From positions 7,316,501 through 7,380,500 of the forward strand of contig OX485805.1 in the NCBI GenBank assembly GCA_950295325.1: DNA of 64,000 bases, read 5' to 3'. Position 1 is the first letter of the stretch; every line of letters begins with the position of its first letter. A program made the position numbers and the translations under genes. The notes below the pieces were generated by a model. That model saw nothing but the letters and a program-made list of their open reading frames with translations. It made no database searches and was not told where the DNA came from. Source of the DNA: Polytrichum commune (taxonomy: Eukaryota > Streptophyta > Polytrichopsida > Polytrichales > Polytrichaceae). This document shows, piece by piece, positions 9,001 through 21,112 of the stretch.

Positions 9001-10469
9001 CGAGCTCTTGTGGGTGCAGGTTGTTCAACTTCTTGGGAGTCTAATAAATCATCATTAGAATGTGAATGTTCGCTTGACTTGTGATGCAATTTGTACAAAC
9101 TCATCCTTCATTGATTAAGTGGAAATAATTGAAAACTAAAATACTTCTATGAAATAACATACAATGGAAGAACACTTAAAAATAAATGAATAAATAAATA
9201 AAGATAAAACTTATATGGTATCATTTTATAAGTAAGATGATATAAAGTACAATTTTTCTTTGCATATTACTCACAAATCCATCATCCATATATAGAAATG
9301 TACATAGTCAAAGGTTGAAAATTTACATTGCCTACATGAAGAATATGTACCTTTTGAGAAGATTCATGTCTTTGTAAACCTTGAAAACCAAATAAAGATC
9401 GTGTGAAGAATAAGTGAGGATACTTGGTTTGTCCAACCTTCAATTAATTCCCAATGCCATCTCAAGGTTAACTTGATAATCTAGTTTGATAAAAAACAAT
9501 CAATTTAGATGTACTCATGTATAATAATATGGTATCTTTATGTGGACCTCTAGTTGTGGACATAATATGAACTCATACACCCGGTATGTATCTCTAACAA
9601 CAAAATTCCTCACTCGTACAAACACATGTGCATTTTCTTATATGTCTTTGCAAAAAAACATTGGTTTTTTTTACTAGATCCCCATTCATGATTTAGACTC
9701 ACAACTATCCTTAACAAATACCCTAAACCACAACATTATACTTCTGTCACAACAAGTGACAAGCTATTGAACACACCAACTATGTAGAGAGATACGCACA
9801 CACCTTCACCTGACACAACATAATGAAAATTAATTATTTAGTAACTAGATTGCTCACTAATGATGGAACCACCCTACCTAAGAAAGATTAAAATTTTCAT
9901 AGAAGTCAACTAATTCCACTACCAAAAACATTTTTTTCCAGGACAAAACGTTTGCAAAACTTATCCCTAGACAAAAAAAATTAAAAATTGTTCTTAATAT
10001 TCAATGCTCATATTGCTCCAAGCTCTACTTGGTCAATACCACTTAGTGTAGAAGATGTGGAAATCCTATAGATAGGATTTGATTTGCGAGGGGTAGGTCA
10101 AGAGATTGCAAGGAAAACTCGTACAAGATGCAGAAAACTTACGAGTGCATAAACTAATTCGTATTGTTAAAGTCACCGTGATATGGAAGCGTGGCTTATA
10201 TATTATGACATACAACGTTTATCCATTTCTGCTTTTATTTCGACATGCAAGATTAATTTCAAACTTTATATGCCTTTCTTTTTGCTTGTGACGGGTGCAA
10301 AAAAGGAGCCTTGCATATGAATGATAACTTTGTGCACTAAGGGAACATGCCTATGGCTTGGCTGTGTGGATGATAGGTAGGTCATATCTTTCCTTGGCTT
10401 GGCCACACATGTTAATTTAGTCAATGGGGAGGGAGATGTAGTTGAGGGAAAGGTATGTAAGTTCACAAG
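9001..10469. other. Gene-poor AT-rich stretch
   Basis: No gene is supported. Short frames have no recognisable domain. Poly-A/T runs and plain AT-rich sequence dominate. Confidence 0.4.
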
Positions 10470-10899
10470 TACACCCTAAACTCCATAATATCAACCCCCA
10501 TAATGTCACTCACTCTGTAATATCCTGAAACCATAGGGAATGTTCGAAGTTCAAATCTCACTCCTTATTGTCACATTTTTCTCCTTATATCACAATTTTT
10601 GTCATTAATGCAAACCACCAAAGAAGTCAACTCACATCTTCGCATTGCACCATGTGTCAACATGTGGAGTGTCACCTTCTTCTTCTTCTGTCACTTGTTG
10701 AATGTTGGTGTATGCATATGCCACATCGCCCAGGAAGGCCAAGTGGAGTGGACTAAAATGTTACACTTTGTGTTATTCCATGGTGTCACATGCTACACTA
10801 ATTCTATAATATCATGCATCCGCGTTAACACTACAAAACTCCGTAATATCACGTGCACTGTGGTTGCCACAGATGTGATATTACGGAGTTTAGAGTGTA
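10470..10899. repeat. 430-bp inverted-repeat element with an inner 17-bp hairpin
   Basis: The outer arms are TACACCCTAAACTCCATAAT (continuing for 4 more bases) at 10470-10493 and its near-perfect complement at 10876-10899. Inside, AAACTCCGTAATATCAC (10836-10852) is exactly complementary to GTGATATTACGGAGTTT (10875-10891), giving a 17-bp stem with a 22-nt loop. The motif ACTCCGTAATATCA and variants recur between. There is no coding sequence. This looks like a foldback or MITE element. Confidence 0.6.
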
Positions 10900-13718
10900 T
10901 CATCGTCCCAAGTTTCTTCTAATCCATGCAAATGCCAATTTATGAAATAAATTTTGGTGTATTATGCATCTTAACATTTATGTAATGAGATATTGTCATG
11001 GGTGATTGAATTTGGATTGAAATTCACTTTGTAATTGATAATTATTGTAAAAAATTGTAAGTCTATAATGAATGCACAATCGTTTTACAAGGAATGACAA
11101 ATAATGTTGGGTTTACATATAGTATTGGTGACACTGCACATACAACTTACAATTAGTAGTGAGCAAGACAAATAGAATTGGCATGTTTGACATGACTAGG
11201 ACCATACTACACTACTTGTCTGAAGCGACTAGTCGTTTTTAATGGCAGTGAAGTCCGTGTTTTCTCACTTGTAGAGGTAAAAAAATCTAATAAAAAAAGA
11301 CGTGTTTTGTTGTAGTGTGGTGATACTAAACACATTATTTAGTGCACTAAGAACTTGAGGTGCATTGGGACTTGGACATCAGAATTTGCACGAGATCTAT
11401 CATGAGGTAGTAGCTACACCTATTATATCCACTATATTTTGACATACCACGATAATTTTGGTCAATGTGACTTTTCATGGCCCGTGCCATTTTGAGCCCA
11501 CAATATCATATTTTAGGACTAGGAATATGGAATCAATGTTTCTTAAAAAAGTGAAAATATTATGGATTAAAATATGTTATAGCCGAAATACTAATATATA
11601 TTTTTATCATTTTATCATTTCATATTTGAATATTAGTTAATTTGTTTAATAAATACCACCATAATTTTCAACCCATACACAAACTACATTGGGCCACAAT
11701 ATTTTCTACCCACACAAACTTCTAGACCACAGTATCATGAACCAAAATACCACGACAATTAATCTAACTTAATGTTCATTAGAATTCAATGTGAGTCAAG
11801 ATGATCATAATTCAATCAATAGGGGGTGGGGGGGGGCAATACTACACACACTAAATAAGGTCATTAGTGTGACTAATGCTAATTTCTCTACCATTTCAAA
11901 AAAATCTATAATACTTACTTTCACTATGATAGTAATTATAATATTGGACCAAAATGACTAGAGAAAATCAATTATTGCAATTAATGAGTAAGAAAACACA
12001 CTCACACGGTTCCACATGTCTCCACGTGTCGAGAAGTGAAATTGACTTTATCTGGGTAACTTGGAACCACAAGTCAATGCAACAAGTCACTCTATTCAAA
12101 AGGTTGCACTAACGACCCTATTTGGTGTACATGGCAGCTAAGTTTGACTTGAGCCCACCCACCACAAGGTAAGCAGTAAATCCTAGGCTTCTACCAAGGG
12201 GACTCAAACAAACTACACCAATTTCCCCAAAATAGTGTGTCTACTACTAATTCCCAAAACACTCACTATTTCGCCAAGCCTCAAAATTAGCGAGGGTTGA
12301 ACTTTTGATTTGAGTGATACTAAATTCACGAATACATCCTCATTTACCATACAAACCAAGAAAATCAGTGCGTGGTCTAAGGTATTTGTGGAGTGGTAAC
12401 CAAAAAAATCGTATGTAAAAGTGATTATTGTCAGGATGAATAGTGCCATGATGAACATTGCTTCCTAGATCTTTTGGTGGCACTAATTAAGTCCATAGCG
12501 TAAAGAAATATAGTATCACCTTCACTAACTTCCACCGCTCGTTATTAGCCCTCCTTCACTCACAAATCGGGATAATGAGTGTAGAGCCAAATGGGCTGAG
12601 TGTGTATGTTTGACAAATTTCATTTGACGTTCAAATTCAAATCCAAAGTGTCACGTGACATTTTCAAAAACAAAAATGCATGTTAATTGACATCTACAAT
12701 TTCTTTCAGATTGTCACCTCAAATATCATATGCATGGCAGTAAATGTCAGTGTAATTTCTAAAGTGTCAATTCACGTGTGGATTTTTTCTTCACAAGTCA
12801 CACTACATGTCAAAACCTTAATTGTGCATGTCAATTGACATGCACTTCATTTTTGTGCAAGTTTTTTCGTGTCAAATGTCAAAAACTTGCAAAAAAACTT
12901 GTCAAAATTAGACACTGAAAGGGGCTCATGGACACCGACGTATTTTCCTTTTCGTTGGATCGAGGTGGTCGGGGAGTCTCGACCATACTTTGGGTTTCCA
13001 TTCCTATCCGACCCAAACTTCCTTCGAGAGCCTGTCACCTTGGTCAAAAAGTATGACCATGCAGAGATTTTGGAGAACGACAACCTTTGGACTTTGGCCT
13101 CTAGTGTGAAGGGTCGAGAGGCTGAGTTCTTGGTTTCTTGCAGTCTGATTGGTGGAAATCGACGGCCTCTTGACCTTCGGCCATAGTGTGAAGAAGCCCT
13201 AATTTGTTGATGCAAACTCAACAAGATTGTTGTTTCAGAGGTGCTTAGGGTTTCTTAACAACCCCATGTGCTTACTCTTTCCAATTCTTAGTTAGGGCCT
13301 TGCTCCAAACACGGGTTTCGCATAAAAAAAAACCAGGCAGTCTCCATAATCCGGCTGAAGATCTGTCTATAGAGTTATCCGTAAAGTCCCTAAAAGGAGG
13401 GAAGGAACCATGGGGTTGACCCTTACCTCTATTAGGAGCTCCTCAAATCGTTGTATATCGGAGCCTATTTTGAAAGTTGGGTGAAACTTTTTGGCACTTC
13501 CTCTTTTCATTAGAGTTATCCGTAAAGTAAGCTTGTGTTTTGACAGATTATGAGTGCACTATTCACACAAACCCATGGAAACGCAAAGTAAGGCTCTTGA
13601 ATTCCGGGGCATAATACACAAGGCTTGGGTTTAGGGTCAGAGCTGGTTTGTTTGTTTTTGGATGAGAGAATCGGGGTCCGCCTATTCGTGGTTGAGGCCG
13701 TCATGCGTGCCTTGGTGG
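10900..13718. other. Gene-poor stretch, one unexplained open region near 12.87-13.22 kb
   Basis: Mostly AT-rich non-coding DNA. Between about 12850 and 13220 both strands are open for over 100 codons and GC is higher. Neither translation has a motif I recognise, so no gene is called. The phrase AGAGTTATCCGTAAAGT occurs twice (about 13372 and 13513), hinting at repeat-derived sequence. Confidence 0.35.
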
Positions 13719-13911
13719 CAGTGTTCAAGATTGAAGCCCTCATATGAGTTTCATTTTGAAGGGCTCTAAAATTTGAGCCCTTCGGTTGAAGGGCTAGTTC
13801 AAATTCAAGACGTCAATTCAGTAATATAGAAATAAAATATAAAAAACTCATATTAAACTTATGGATGATTTATATGGTGCATGCTTCCAATACAATGTGA
13901 AGAATTAAGAA

Positions 13912-16179
13912 TCAACCATCTAACTCCACCTCTTCTAGTGATAATGCCCTACGCTTGTTGGTTCTTGTGCCAATTTTCCAAGATTCAAAAACACTATCCC
14001 AATCCATGAATTCAACTCCTAACCCATTTAGACTAACCCTCATTAAAGCATCTAGTGTGTCAAGGTTGAGTCTAGTTCTCCTTTCACTCTTAACCCAATT
14101 TTGCTTTGAAAAACCACGCTCACAAACAACAGTGCTAGTTGGGATCACAAGTATGGCTTGCCATAGCGACATCATAGTTGGCCAATTAATCATGAACTCC
14201 CGGTCATTGCCACAAAAAACCCAAGCTTCTTGCATACTTCGGCGTTCACAAACGGAACATAACATCTCCACGAATTCTAGCAATTCCGCATTGCATTGAT
14301 TAACAAGGTCATCGCTCCAACGGAAATGTGTCACCAACCGGTTCAACCATTGTTCCGTTAATGTCCCTCTGTCCAATTCATCTACGGGATAGTGCTTCGG
14401 GCTAAAAAGCCGGGCCGCATTGAAAATGGACAAGTCAGGAAATCGATCATTGAGTGAATCGATGATCTTCTGCACATACTGCCTCCCCAACATGATGCAT
14501 GCCTCCAATGAGCCTCCTACGTCACACTCGGGCATGGAATCATAATGCAAGATATGCATTTTTTCACACCCAAAACTATCAACATACAATATCTGCCCAT
14601 TGGGTACCACCTCGCGGAGAAACTTTCCTAGGTGTTTGGTTGTCAGGCCAAAACTTACACCCAGATAGTGTCTACGAAACAAGCTGATTGTTACATCAAT
14701 CGTAGAAGCTATGCTAGTGATATCTACAAGATCAAACTGAAACTTGCGATTGACCTTATTCAACTCTGATAATATATCAGCTAGCATGTGAATGAAAAAT
14801 TGGAACTGAAGAGAAGTTAGATCCTTGTACCATGTGGGTTCTTCAACCTCCCAAATTTCTAAAATTGCAGGCATACAAAATACCAATCTCTCCATGACCA
14901 AGCCACGGGATAACCATCTCACCGAATGGATCTGTAAAGCTGCACGGGACTCTTCACGGAATGCAAGCAATAATTTCTCCAAAACTCCACGACGAATTAC
15001 TGATTTACCCAACCACTCGTACACCTTATTGGCCACCCGATCAATAAATCCCAAGCACGGAAATTCATCGTTCGCATCCTTTACAGCTAGCGCCTCACGA
15101 TGAGCAATACAATGTGTTCCAACAAGATGAGGTACCAATACACGAAGTCGAGCCACCACACCTTGGTGCACTCCAGTCATACAAGATGCACCATCAGTAG
15201 CTATAGCCACTAGTTTCTGTAAATCCAATCCAAGTCTGACCAACAAACTTTTGATGCATTCAAACATAACCTCCCCAGTTCCGCGTGAGAGAGGCATGAG
15301 CTCCACAAACTGTACACATGGCGAATGAAAACCTCCTCCCGTCAAATAGCAAATGTATACTATTAGATGAGGTTCACATGTACGATCAGTTGATTCATCA
15401 ATCAATGTTGAGTACATAGAGCTGCGTTTCACTTCATGAACAAGGTTGGAACTTAAATGTTGAGATATGGCATCCAAAAAGCCCATTGCTGCAGTGACAT
15501 TTGTATAAGACGAATACTCTGTATTGGTAGGCATATCCGGAGTAGAGAGGAGCATATGAATCTTGCATTGTTCAACATAATGTAACAATGGTAGATCATT
15601 ATAAACAACAAAATACAAGAGTTTCATGACAATGAGAATTCTGCCCTTTTCACGATCCACCATATTCTGAAGACCTGGTTCAATTGGCGTAACTGGTCCT
15701 CCAGTCCTAGGATAATGCCTTGCCATCCATCGTGTGTAGCTCCATTTGTGATCATCAGATTTCTCATGTTGTTTAATTGCAGAGAGTTGAATAGTTGAAC
15801 ATCCACTCCCACCCCATGATTTAGATCCCCTTCCACCAAGCTTGAATTCCTCACAAGCTTCGCACTTCATCACTCCAGTAACTGGACCATGAGGAGGTTT
15901 GGACCAATACAACCAACGGCGGCCAATCTTCCATTTATTGTTGAATTTTCGTATCAAAGCTCTAGATGGATTTGGCAACAAAGTCACTTCAGTTGCATCT
16001 GGTGTGTTTTCGATATCAACCTCCACGTCCATATTACAGTCTTCTTCGTTGATCGCCGTGGACTCTCTAGAGTCGGATCTAGCAAAACAAAAGTTGAGAT
16101 CCAGTTGACGTGCATCCCGCGATGGATGACCCCCCCCCCTCTTCGTGAACTTGAGGCCATCGAATTTTGGACACACCAA
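13912..16179 (-). CDS. hAT transposase (ZNF862/TTF-type zinc finger plus hAT dimerisation domain)
   Basis: An uninterrupted frame of about 755 codons ends in TGA. The N-terminal part has a zinc-finger-like block around CEACEEFKLGGRGSKSWGG, similar in layout to the TTF-type/ZNF862-like finger. A hAT RNase H-like core follows, with acidic positions in LIDESTDRTC and IATDGASCMTG, then THCIAHREALAVK. The C terminus has the hAT dimerisation signature TSTVVCERGFSKQNWVKSE and LDTLDALMRV. No ATG opens the first 40 codons. Either translation starts at the Met in CNMDVEVDIE or an upstream exon supplies the start. The lack of stops over 2.2 kb suggests recent activity or domestication; the flanking terminal repeats favour a recent transposon. 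Confidence 0.85.
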   Translation of the reverse strand: MVCPKFDGLKFTKRGGGHPSRDARQLDLNFCFARSDSRESTAINEEDCNMDVEVDIENTPDATEVTLLPNPSRALIRKFNNKWKIGRRWLYWSKPPHGPVTGVMKCEACEEFKLGGRGSKSWGGSGCSTIQLSAIKQHEKSDDHKWSYTRWMARHYPRTGGPVTPIEPGLQNMVDREKGRILIVMKLLYFVVYNDLPLLHYVEQCKIHMLLSTPDMPTNTEYSSYTNVTAAMGFLDAISQHLSSNLVHEVKRSSMYSTLIDESTDRTCEPHLIVYICYLTGGGFHSPCVQFVELMPLSRGTGEVMFECIKSLLVRLGLDLQKLVAIATDGASCMTGVHQGVVARLRVLVPHLVGTHCIAHREALAVKDANDEFPCLGFIDRVANKVYEWLGKSVIRRGVLEKLLLAFREESRAALQIHSVRWLSRGLVMERLVFCMPAILEIWEVEEPTWYKDLTSLQFQFFIHMLADILSELNKVNRKFQFDLVDITSIASTIDVTISLFRRHYLGVSFGLTTKHLGKFLREVVPNGQILYVDSFGCEKMHILHYDSMPECDVGGSLEACIMLGRQYVQKIIDSLNDRFPDLSIFNAARLFSPKHYPVDELDRGTLTEQWLNRLVTHFRWSDDLVNQCNAELLEFVEMLCSVCERRSMQEAWVFCGNDREFMINWPTMMSLWQAILVIPTSTVVCERGFSKQNWVKSERRTRLNLDTLDALMRVSLNGLGVEFMDWDSVFESWKIGTRTNKRRALSLEEVELDG

Positions 16180-17959
16180 CCAAACAACATAATCATTGCA
16201 TTTTTTATCTCATTGTAGATCACATTAGTTTTTGTAGTGTATTCATAAACATTTATGACCTATAGATCCTAGTAAATCAGTTTACAAATGCACATCAATT
16301 TGTTCAATAAAGGTAGCCAAACTTAAATGTCCGTAGTTAACCAAAGAAGTAACATGAGATTATTGTCAAAGTCAATTAGTACCTTGCTAATCCAACCTCT
16401 ATATAGGTATTGTCCTCAAACATGCCACCTCAGTGGTGACGGTGTAGCTGATCTCAAGCCTGGAAACGGTAAAAGAAAAAACAAGAGAAAAAAGATGAAT
16501 TATATTACAAACTGCACCCCACAACTGAAGCACTTCACTGACTGTACAACCTCTCAACCTTGAAGGTTTTTCAATTTTCATCTCTCCACAACCTACAGCT
16601 GTGACTCCAAACGATTTAATAAAATGCAGCACTCAAGGGAGAAGAACACCAAGCCAAAATCCACGGGTAGATCACTCCATTGTCAAGTTGAACACCACGT
16701 GCGACCAAAAAAAATCTTCTTTTGGTAAGTTGCACCACCAAAATGGGTCAAAATGTTATCAAATTTTTTTCATGAGTAGATATACACAGTACCTATGACA
16801 TAGTTAAAAGTGGTAACTAAATTTGATGATTTGTTTTTTTCATAAAACATACCATTTCTAACTAGAATGACACATAATTGAACTAAAAAAATTACTAAAA
16901 AAATTTAAGATGACTAAAAATTTCAAAAGAGTATACAAAAGATACTATCAATGGTTATGTATATGTAGAAAAAATATCATAAATTTTAAAATTATATATG
17001 GCATGTAATATAGGGGTAGCAAACTTTGTCCGCACGTGGTGTCAACTTGACAATGAAGTGACCTCCCCGTGCCAAAATCTCCCCTCACCAGTGAAACCTA
17101 AGCTTTCAAGACTACCTACTGCCTCTAGTCAATCAATAATCTAACTCTAAGCTGCAGTGACACACAATATCATTGATTGCTCACCACCGTCTTCAGTTTT
17201 GGATTCTTCTGCAAACATTGGCATTGCAACAAACAATGAACACAATTGGCTTCAAAGAAAATGGACAATAATAATATTTCTGCTCATTCAAAAAGGGGAG
17301 GCATGCAGAAAGTTCATGTTCCAAACATCCTTTACTTGTCCTCTTCGAATGACACAAGAGAAAGCCTGTTAACACTACAAAATATAGAGTCCTGAGGTCA
17401 TTTTGGCCCACATAATTGATCCTCAATCTATTCATTATAAAGACAGATACCCAAAAACACCCAAGAATCTCTTTCTTTTTTATAACCATAACCTCAAGTC
17501 TCAAGTATGTACTATGGATCTCTAAGAGCAAATATGTGAGCACATCCTACAGTAAACAACCTTTGTATAATAAACATGTAGTCTCAGATACGTATCCAAG
17601 AGTGGACTTCAAGTGAGTAATGTATTCACTCCACATGACTTACCAATCGTCTCAAATGAAGATGGCACCTCGCAGCCACAAGGTAAAATCTCTTTCAGAA
17701 TGTGCTCTGCACCCCCCATGCCAACGTGTACCTGATAAGAACCGTGTGTTTTTCATCAGAAGCATTGATGTTGATCGGCAAGTTACAACTGTAATTGCTT
17801 CTGATGTAAGTCACTCCCCCACTCTGCAAAGTTCACATGAAAAGTTCCACCCACACAAAAGCAAAAATAAAGTGCAGGAAATAACTTGGAGAAAGAAAGA
17901 TGGTGGTCTAACAGGTAACGATCCATTGTGAGATCAATTTTGTAGGGTAGTGAAGGTAC

Positions 17960-18268
17960 CTCATCTCGTTCAATGTAGCCAGTTTTTCGCAGGTTGTAGA
18001 GGTGAAATGCGATTGTATCCATCAGAAGAAAAATTCATTATTCAGTGCTAGTGAGTACAAGTTTGGTCTAACTTGCATACTATCATCACGTGACTCTTTA
18101 CAACCAGAGGATTGCATTGTAAACCATAGAAACTTTAGAAAGAATGTGAAGAGGCTTACATTGTATCTTGTCTTCCAAATCAACATGAGGATGAAAGACA
18201 CTGAGAGAACACACAAATTCTCCAAACTCAATCACTCCATTTTGCTTCACATCAAACAAATCAAAAAC
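17960..18268 (-). pseudogene. Calcineurin B-like (CBL) calcium-sensor gene fragment, two exons
   Basis: Exon 18159-18268 follows a CAG acceptor and encodes VFDLFDVKQNGVIEFGEF followed by SLSVFHP and LEDKIQ. This is the EF-hand region typical of plant CBL proteins, which bind Ca2+ and recruit CIPK kinases. It ends at a GTAAGC donor in phase 1. The next CBL exon is recognisable at 17960-18012 (AFHLYNLRKTGYIERDE, then a GTACC donor). Its phase fits exactly, but the base pair before it is AA instead of AG, so the acceptor is destroyed. I could not find the earlier or later CBL exons nearby. The fragment lies between the hAT ends and is best read as captured host sequence. Confidence 0.75.
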
Positions 18269-19225
18269 CTGCCAAGCCAACGATACATATTTGTTTTTGG
18301 GTCAAAGGTGGAATAAACCCGAGCATAGGAAAACATTTAAAGGGCCAAAAACAAGACACTTGAGGGACATTTGAAGAGGGCAAGCTGAAACTCTTCCTGT
18401 CAAAGAGCATTAACAGACACAAATTTGGAATAATTTTTCATCTGAAGTAACATAGCAAAGTACATGGCAAAGCGGTTTCATGTCAGAACAAAACACAAAC
18501 TACAGAAATATCACTCGTAACTTCACTCAAGTTTTCCTACCATCTCAAACAATGACAACGTCATGTTTCCTTTTTGACACCCATTTTCTTGAGTTCAACA
18601 TAAGTCCAAAATTTTCTTGAATATATTACCCAAAACCCTAACACACATAACACAACCCCCTGAATCTTCTTCACGAGGCACATTTAGTGGGCAAAGCAAC
18701 ATCATGAACTGCCGAGCTTTTTCTAGTCCACATCCACTGTAATATCTCACCTACCTCTGGTCTGATCGGACCACCTCCTCATCACTGCCAAGAGCCACTC
18801 AAACTGAGTTTGCAACCCTAACTTATACATCTCCATGACTGGCTAAAATTCACATGCATCCAACCACAAAATGACATGCATGCATATACTTCACTAGTCC
18901 ATCCACACAAGAGATGCATAGCCGACCTATGAAGGACATGCTATATTAGATATCTAAATAATAACCTAATTCATCAATTTGATCGGTTGCATTCACAATA
19001 AGATGACGAAACCGGTCTCTGGCACAAGAATGCAACAGACTTTACTCTCACCCTTAGAAGTGGTGTTTAACCTAAGAAGCTCATGCTTAAAAGATGCAAC
19101 AGATTTCACTCTCACCCTTAAAAGTAGTGTATAACCTAAGAAGCTCAACCTCAAAAGTGGTGTAAATCCTTAAGGAGCCAGAGCTATAATTGTAAACAAC
19201 AACATTTCAAAGCCTGAATCAGTAC

Positions 19226-19353
19226 CTTATCAATAGCTGGATGGAGCTTGGACTGTGCTTCCTTCCCCTAATGCACTCGCAGCTGCAATTGCACTAATTG
19301 ATGATCCTTTCAGAACCCCACCATCATGCTCCACCACTACCAGTGTGCTGGCC
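19226..19353 (-). pseudogene. Electron transfer flavoprotein alpha-subunit (ETFA) gene fragment
   Basis: The minus strand encodes ASTLVVVEHDGGVLKGSSIS, continuing AIAAASALGEGSTV. This resembles the start of the mature ETF-alpha domain, after the mitochondrial presequence. ETF-alpha passes electrons from acyl-CoA dehydrogenases to ETF:ubiquinone oxidoreductase. The frame then runs into TGA TAA just before a GTACTG donor-like site, and no further exon is seen. It lies inside the hAT interval on the same strand as the CBL fragment. The assignment rests on one short exon, so moderate confidence. Confidence 0.55.
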
Positions 19354-19772
19354 TTCACCCCACAAAAAACATTCATTCGTGATTAGCCTGTGAATTACAT
19401 CACAAACCTTTAAATTTGTAGACCCAAATCAGCACTGATTTCACATTGATTGAATCACATCACACTACAACACTGACTCAATGCTTACCAAAGAAAGGGT
19501 TGGATTCCAATCTTTTGCAAGACCTAAAAAGTTGAATTCCAAGTCAGATCGATGTTGAATGAATCATTTGCTAGGTGTTGAGGTTGTCACTGTAGCGACC
19601 TCCTCGTTACTGTAGCGCTACAGTGTTGACGGGTGTAAAAATTTTGAGGACATCAAGTGAAGTTTTCATTTTGAGTTTGGGGTTGCATTTTGAAGGGCTG
19701 TTTTGAGAGAGGTATATTTTGAAGGGCCAAATCGCGTTTGAAGGGCATTGAAGACTTCAATCTTGAACACTG

Positions 19773-20479
19773 GTCGAGAGGCCGTCGATTTGTTTTATTA
19801 ATTGGTCGTTAAATTGGAGGGGTTGTTTTGGGTAGGGAATAAAGTGGGATGCTCCTTCTTCCATTGGACTTTGGGCTTGGCCTTTGGAGGCTTCATACTA
19901 TGTGGACTAAGAGAAGCGACCATGCACCAAAAAATGGATGTGCTGGTTTTTCTAATATATGTCCAAAAAAGGCAAACTTAGGAATTTTTCTTTGTGTTTG
20001 ACCTTCTCCCCTTCTTCGTCCCTTCTTTCCTTGTAACTATGAAAAATGTTTGCCCCCCCCCCAAAAAAAAAAACCACAACACTTCTCTGGCATGGTCCCT
20101 TGAGATTTGCAGCTAGAGAACATTTTTTGCCTCTTCCACTACAAAACATGTTGGACCATGACAATGGATAATGTAGGCCTAAAAATGTGCCTTTTGGGGA
20201 CCTCAAGCTCCATGATCACTCTTACATTGTGTTCTTGATGTAAATTGAAGTGGTCCCAAGACAAGTTCAACGGCTAATCACATATTTTAGAGGAGCAAGG
20301 GATGACTTCATGGTCCATGATACAAACAAGTAATGGTCCCTCAAGGACTTCTGCCTTTTAGCCATGAGGTCTGAGCGCCTGGGGAGGTTGAGGAGGAAAA
20401 GGACAAAAATGAAGGCGACCTGGAAGAAGCTAGTGGCAGTACACTGATTCGCAGTCTCAGAAAAAATATGCACTCATTG
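19773..20479. other. Non-coding stretch
   Basis: No gene is supported. The right flank of the hAT element (about 19773-19800) contains the complement of AATCGACGGCCTCT, which also occurs in direct orientation near 13157 outside the left end. The surrounding DNA is therefore repetitive. Confidence 0.35.
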
Positions 20480-20730
20480 CACTGTTGCCGAAATTAGCAC
20501 ACAGCCACAAATGAACTATGTCGCCGCTGCCCTCTCTGTCTCTCTGTCTATCGCCGGGATTAGTGACCACTGTCGCCGAAATTAGCAACTCAACCACAAA
20601 TGAACTCTGTCGCCGAGATTCCTTCCTCCGCCCTCTATGTCTCTATGTCTGTCGCCGGGATTAGAGACCACTGTCGCCGAAATTAGCAACTTAGCCACAA
20701 ATGAACTCTGTCGCCGAAATTCCTTCTTCC
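20480..20730 (+). repeat. Imperfect tandem repeat, unit about 90-100 bp
   Basis: The phrase TTAGC..CCACAAATGAACT..GTCGCCG recurs with CCACAA at about 20505, 20594 and 20695. Between copies are CTCTCTGTCTCTCTGTC-like runs and GTCGCCGGGATTAG. Roughly two and a half units are present. No coding function is seen. Confidence 0.55.
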
Positions 20731-21052
20731 TACCATCAGCTAGACACACAGACAGACCTCTCTCCCCTCAGCGAAACTCAACCTATCTGTCCTCGGCGAC
20801 TGAAACATGAGGTACTTACTACTTACAGAAATGTCGAATTTAGGGTTTGGGTTTACGGAGCAAGAGAGATGAGCTCACACGGAAGCACTAGCCCACGTCA
20901 AGATCGAGTACCGTATCGATCTGCAAGTTTGCTGGTTTCAAATTTCAATGTAAGCAACCACCAGTGCCGACCACAATCAACAATTTCACTAGTACCGAAG
21001 TTTGCTGGTTCACTACAATCAACAATTTCTAGACTTTAACGAACACATGCCT

Positions 21053-21112
21053 GTTAGGGTATTCAAACTTAGGGTATTCAAACTTAGGGTATTCAGACTT
21101 CAGAGAGTTAGG
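21053..21112 (+). repeat. 15-bp tandem repeat (TTAGGGTATTCAAAC)
   Basis: Three successive copies and a diverged fourth of TTAGGGTATTCAAAC. It contains TTAGGG but is not a telomere repeat because the unit is 15 bp. Confidence 0.6.

Larger units (their letters stand above)
13719..19772 (-). mobile_element. hAT-family DNA transposon with captured host-gene fragments
   Basis: The ends are an exact 18-bp terminal inverted repeat: CAGTGTTCAAGATTGAAG at 13719-13736 and its complement at 19755-19772. CAGTG...CACTG ends are typical of hAT elements. Copies of TTGAAGGGC and its complement cluster just inside both ends (about 13758-13800 and 19690-19748), as expected for subterminal transposase-binding repeats. 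A perfect 16-bp palindrome ACTGTAGCGCTACAGT lies at 19609-19624. The transposase is on the minus strand at the left end. The rest of the interior carries pieces of a CBL gene and an ETF-alpha gene. The 8-bp flanks differ (CTTGGTGG and GTCGAGAG), so no target-site duplication is present. The element may have been rearranged, or the two ends may come from different insertions. Confidence 0.7.

Noticed and set aside
12847..13224. Overlapping open frames of over 100 codons on both strands
   Set aside because: No recognised motif, no splice context and no homologue that I know. GC-rich non-coding sequence explains it.
21053..21112. Telomere-like TTAGGG repeats
   Set aside because: The repeated unit is 15 bp (TTAGGGTATTCAAAC) and only four copies occur.
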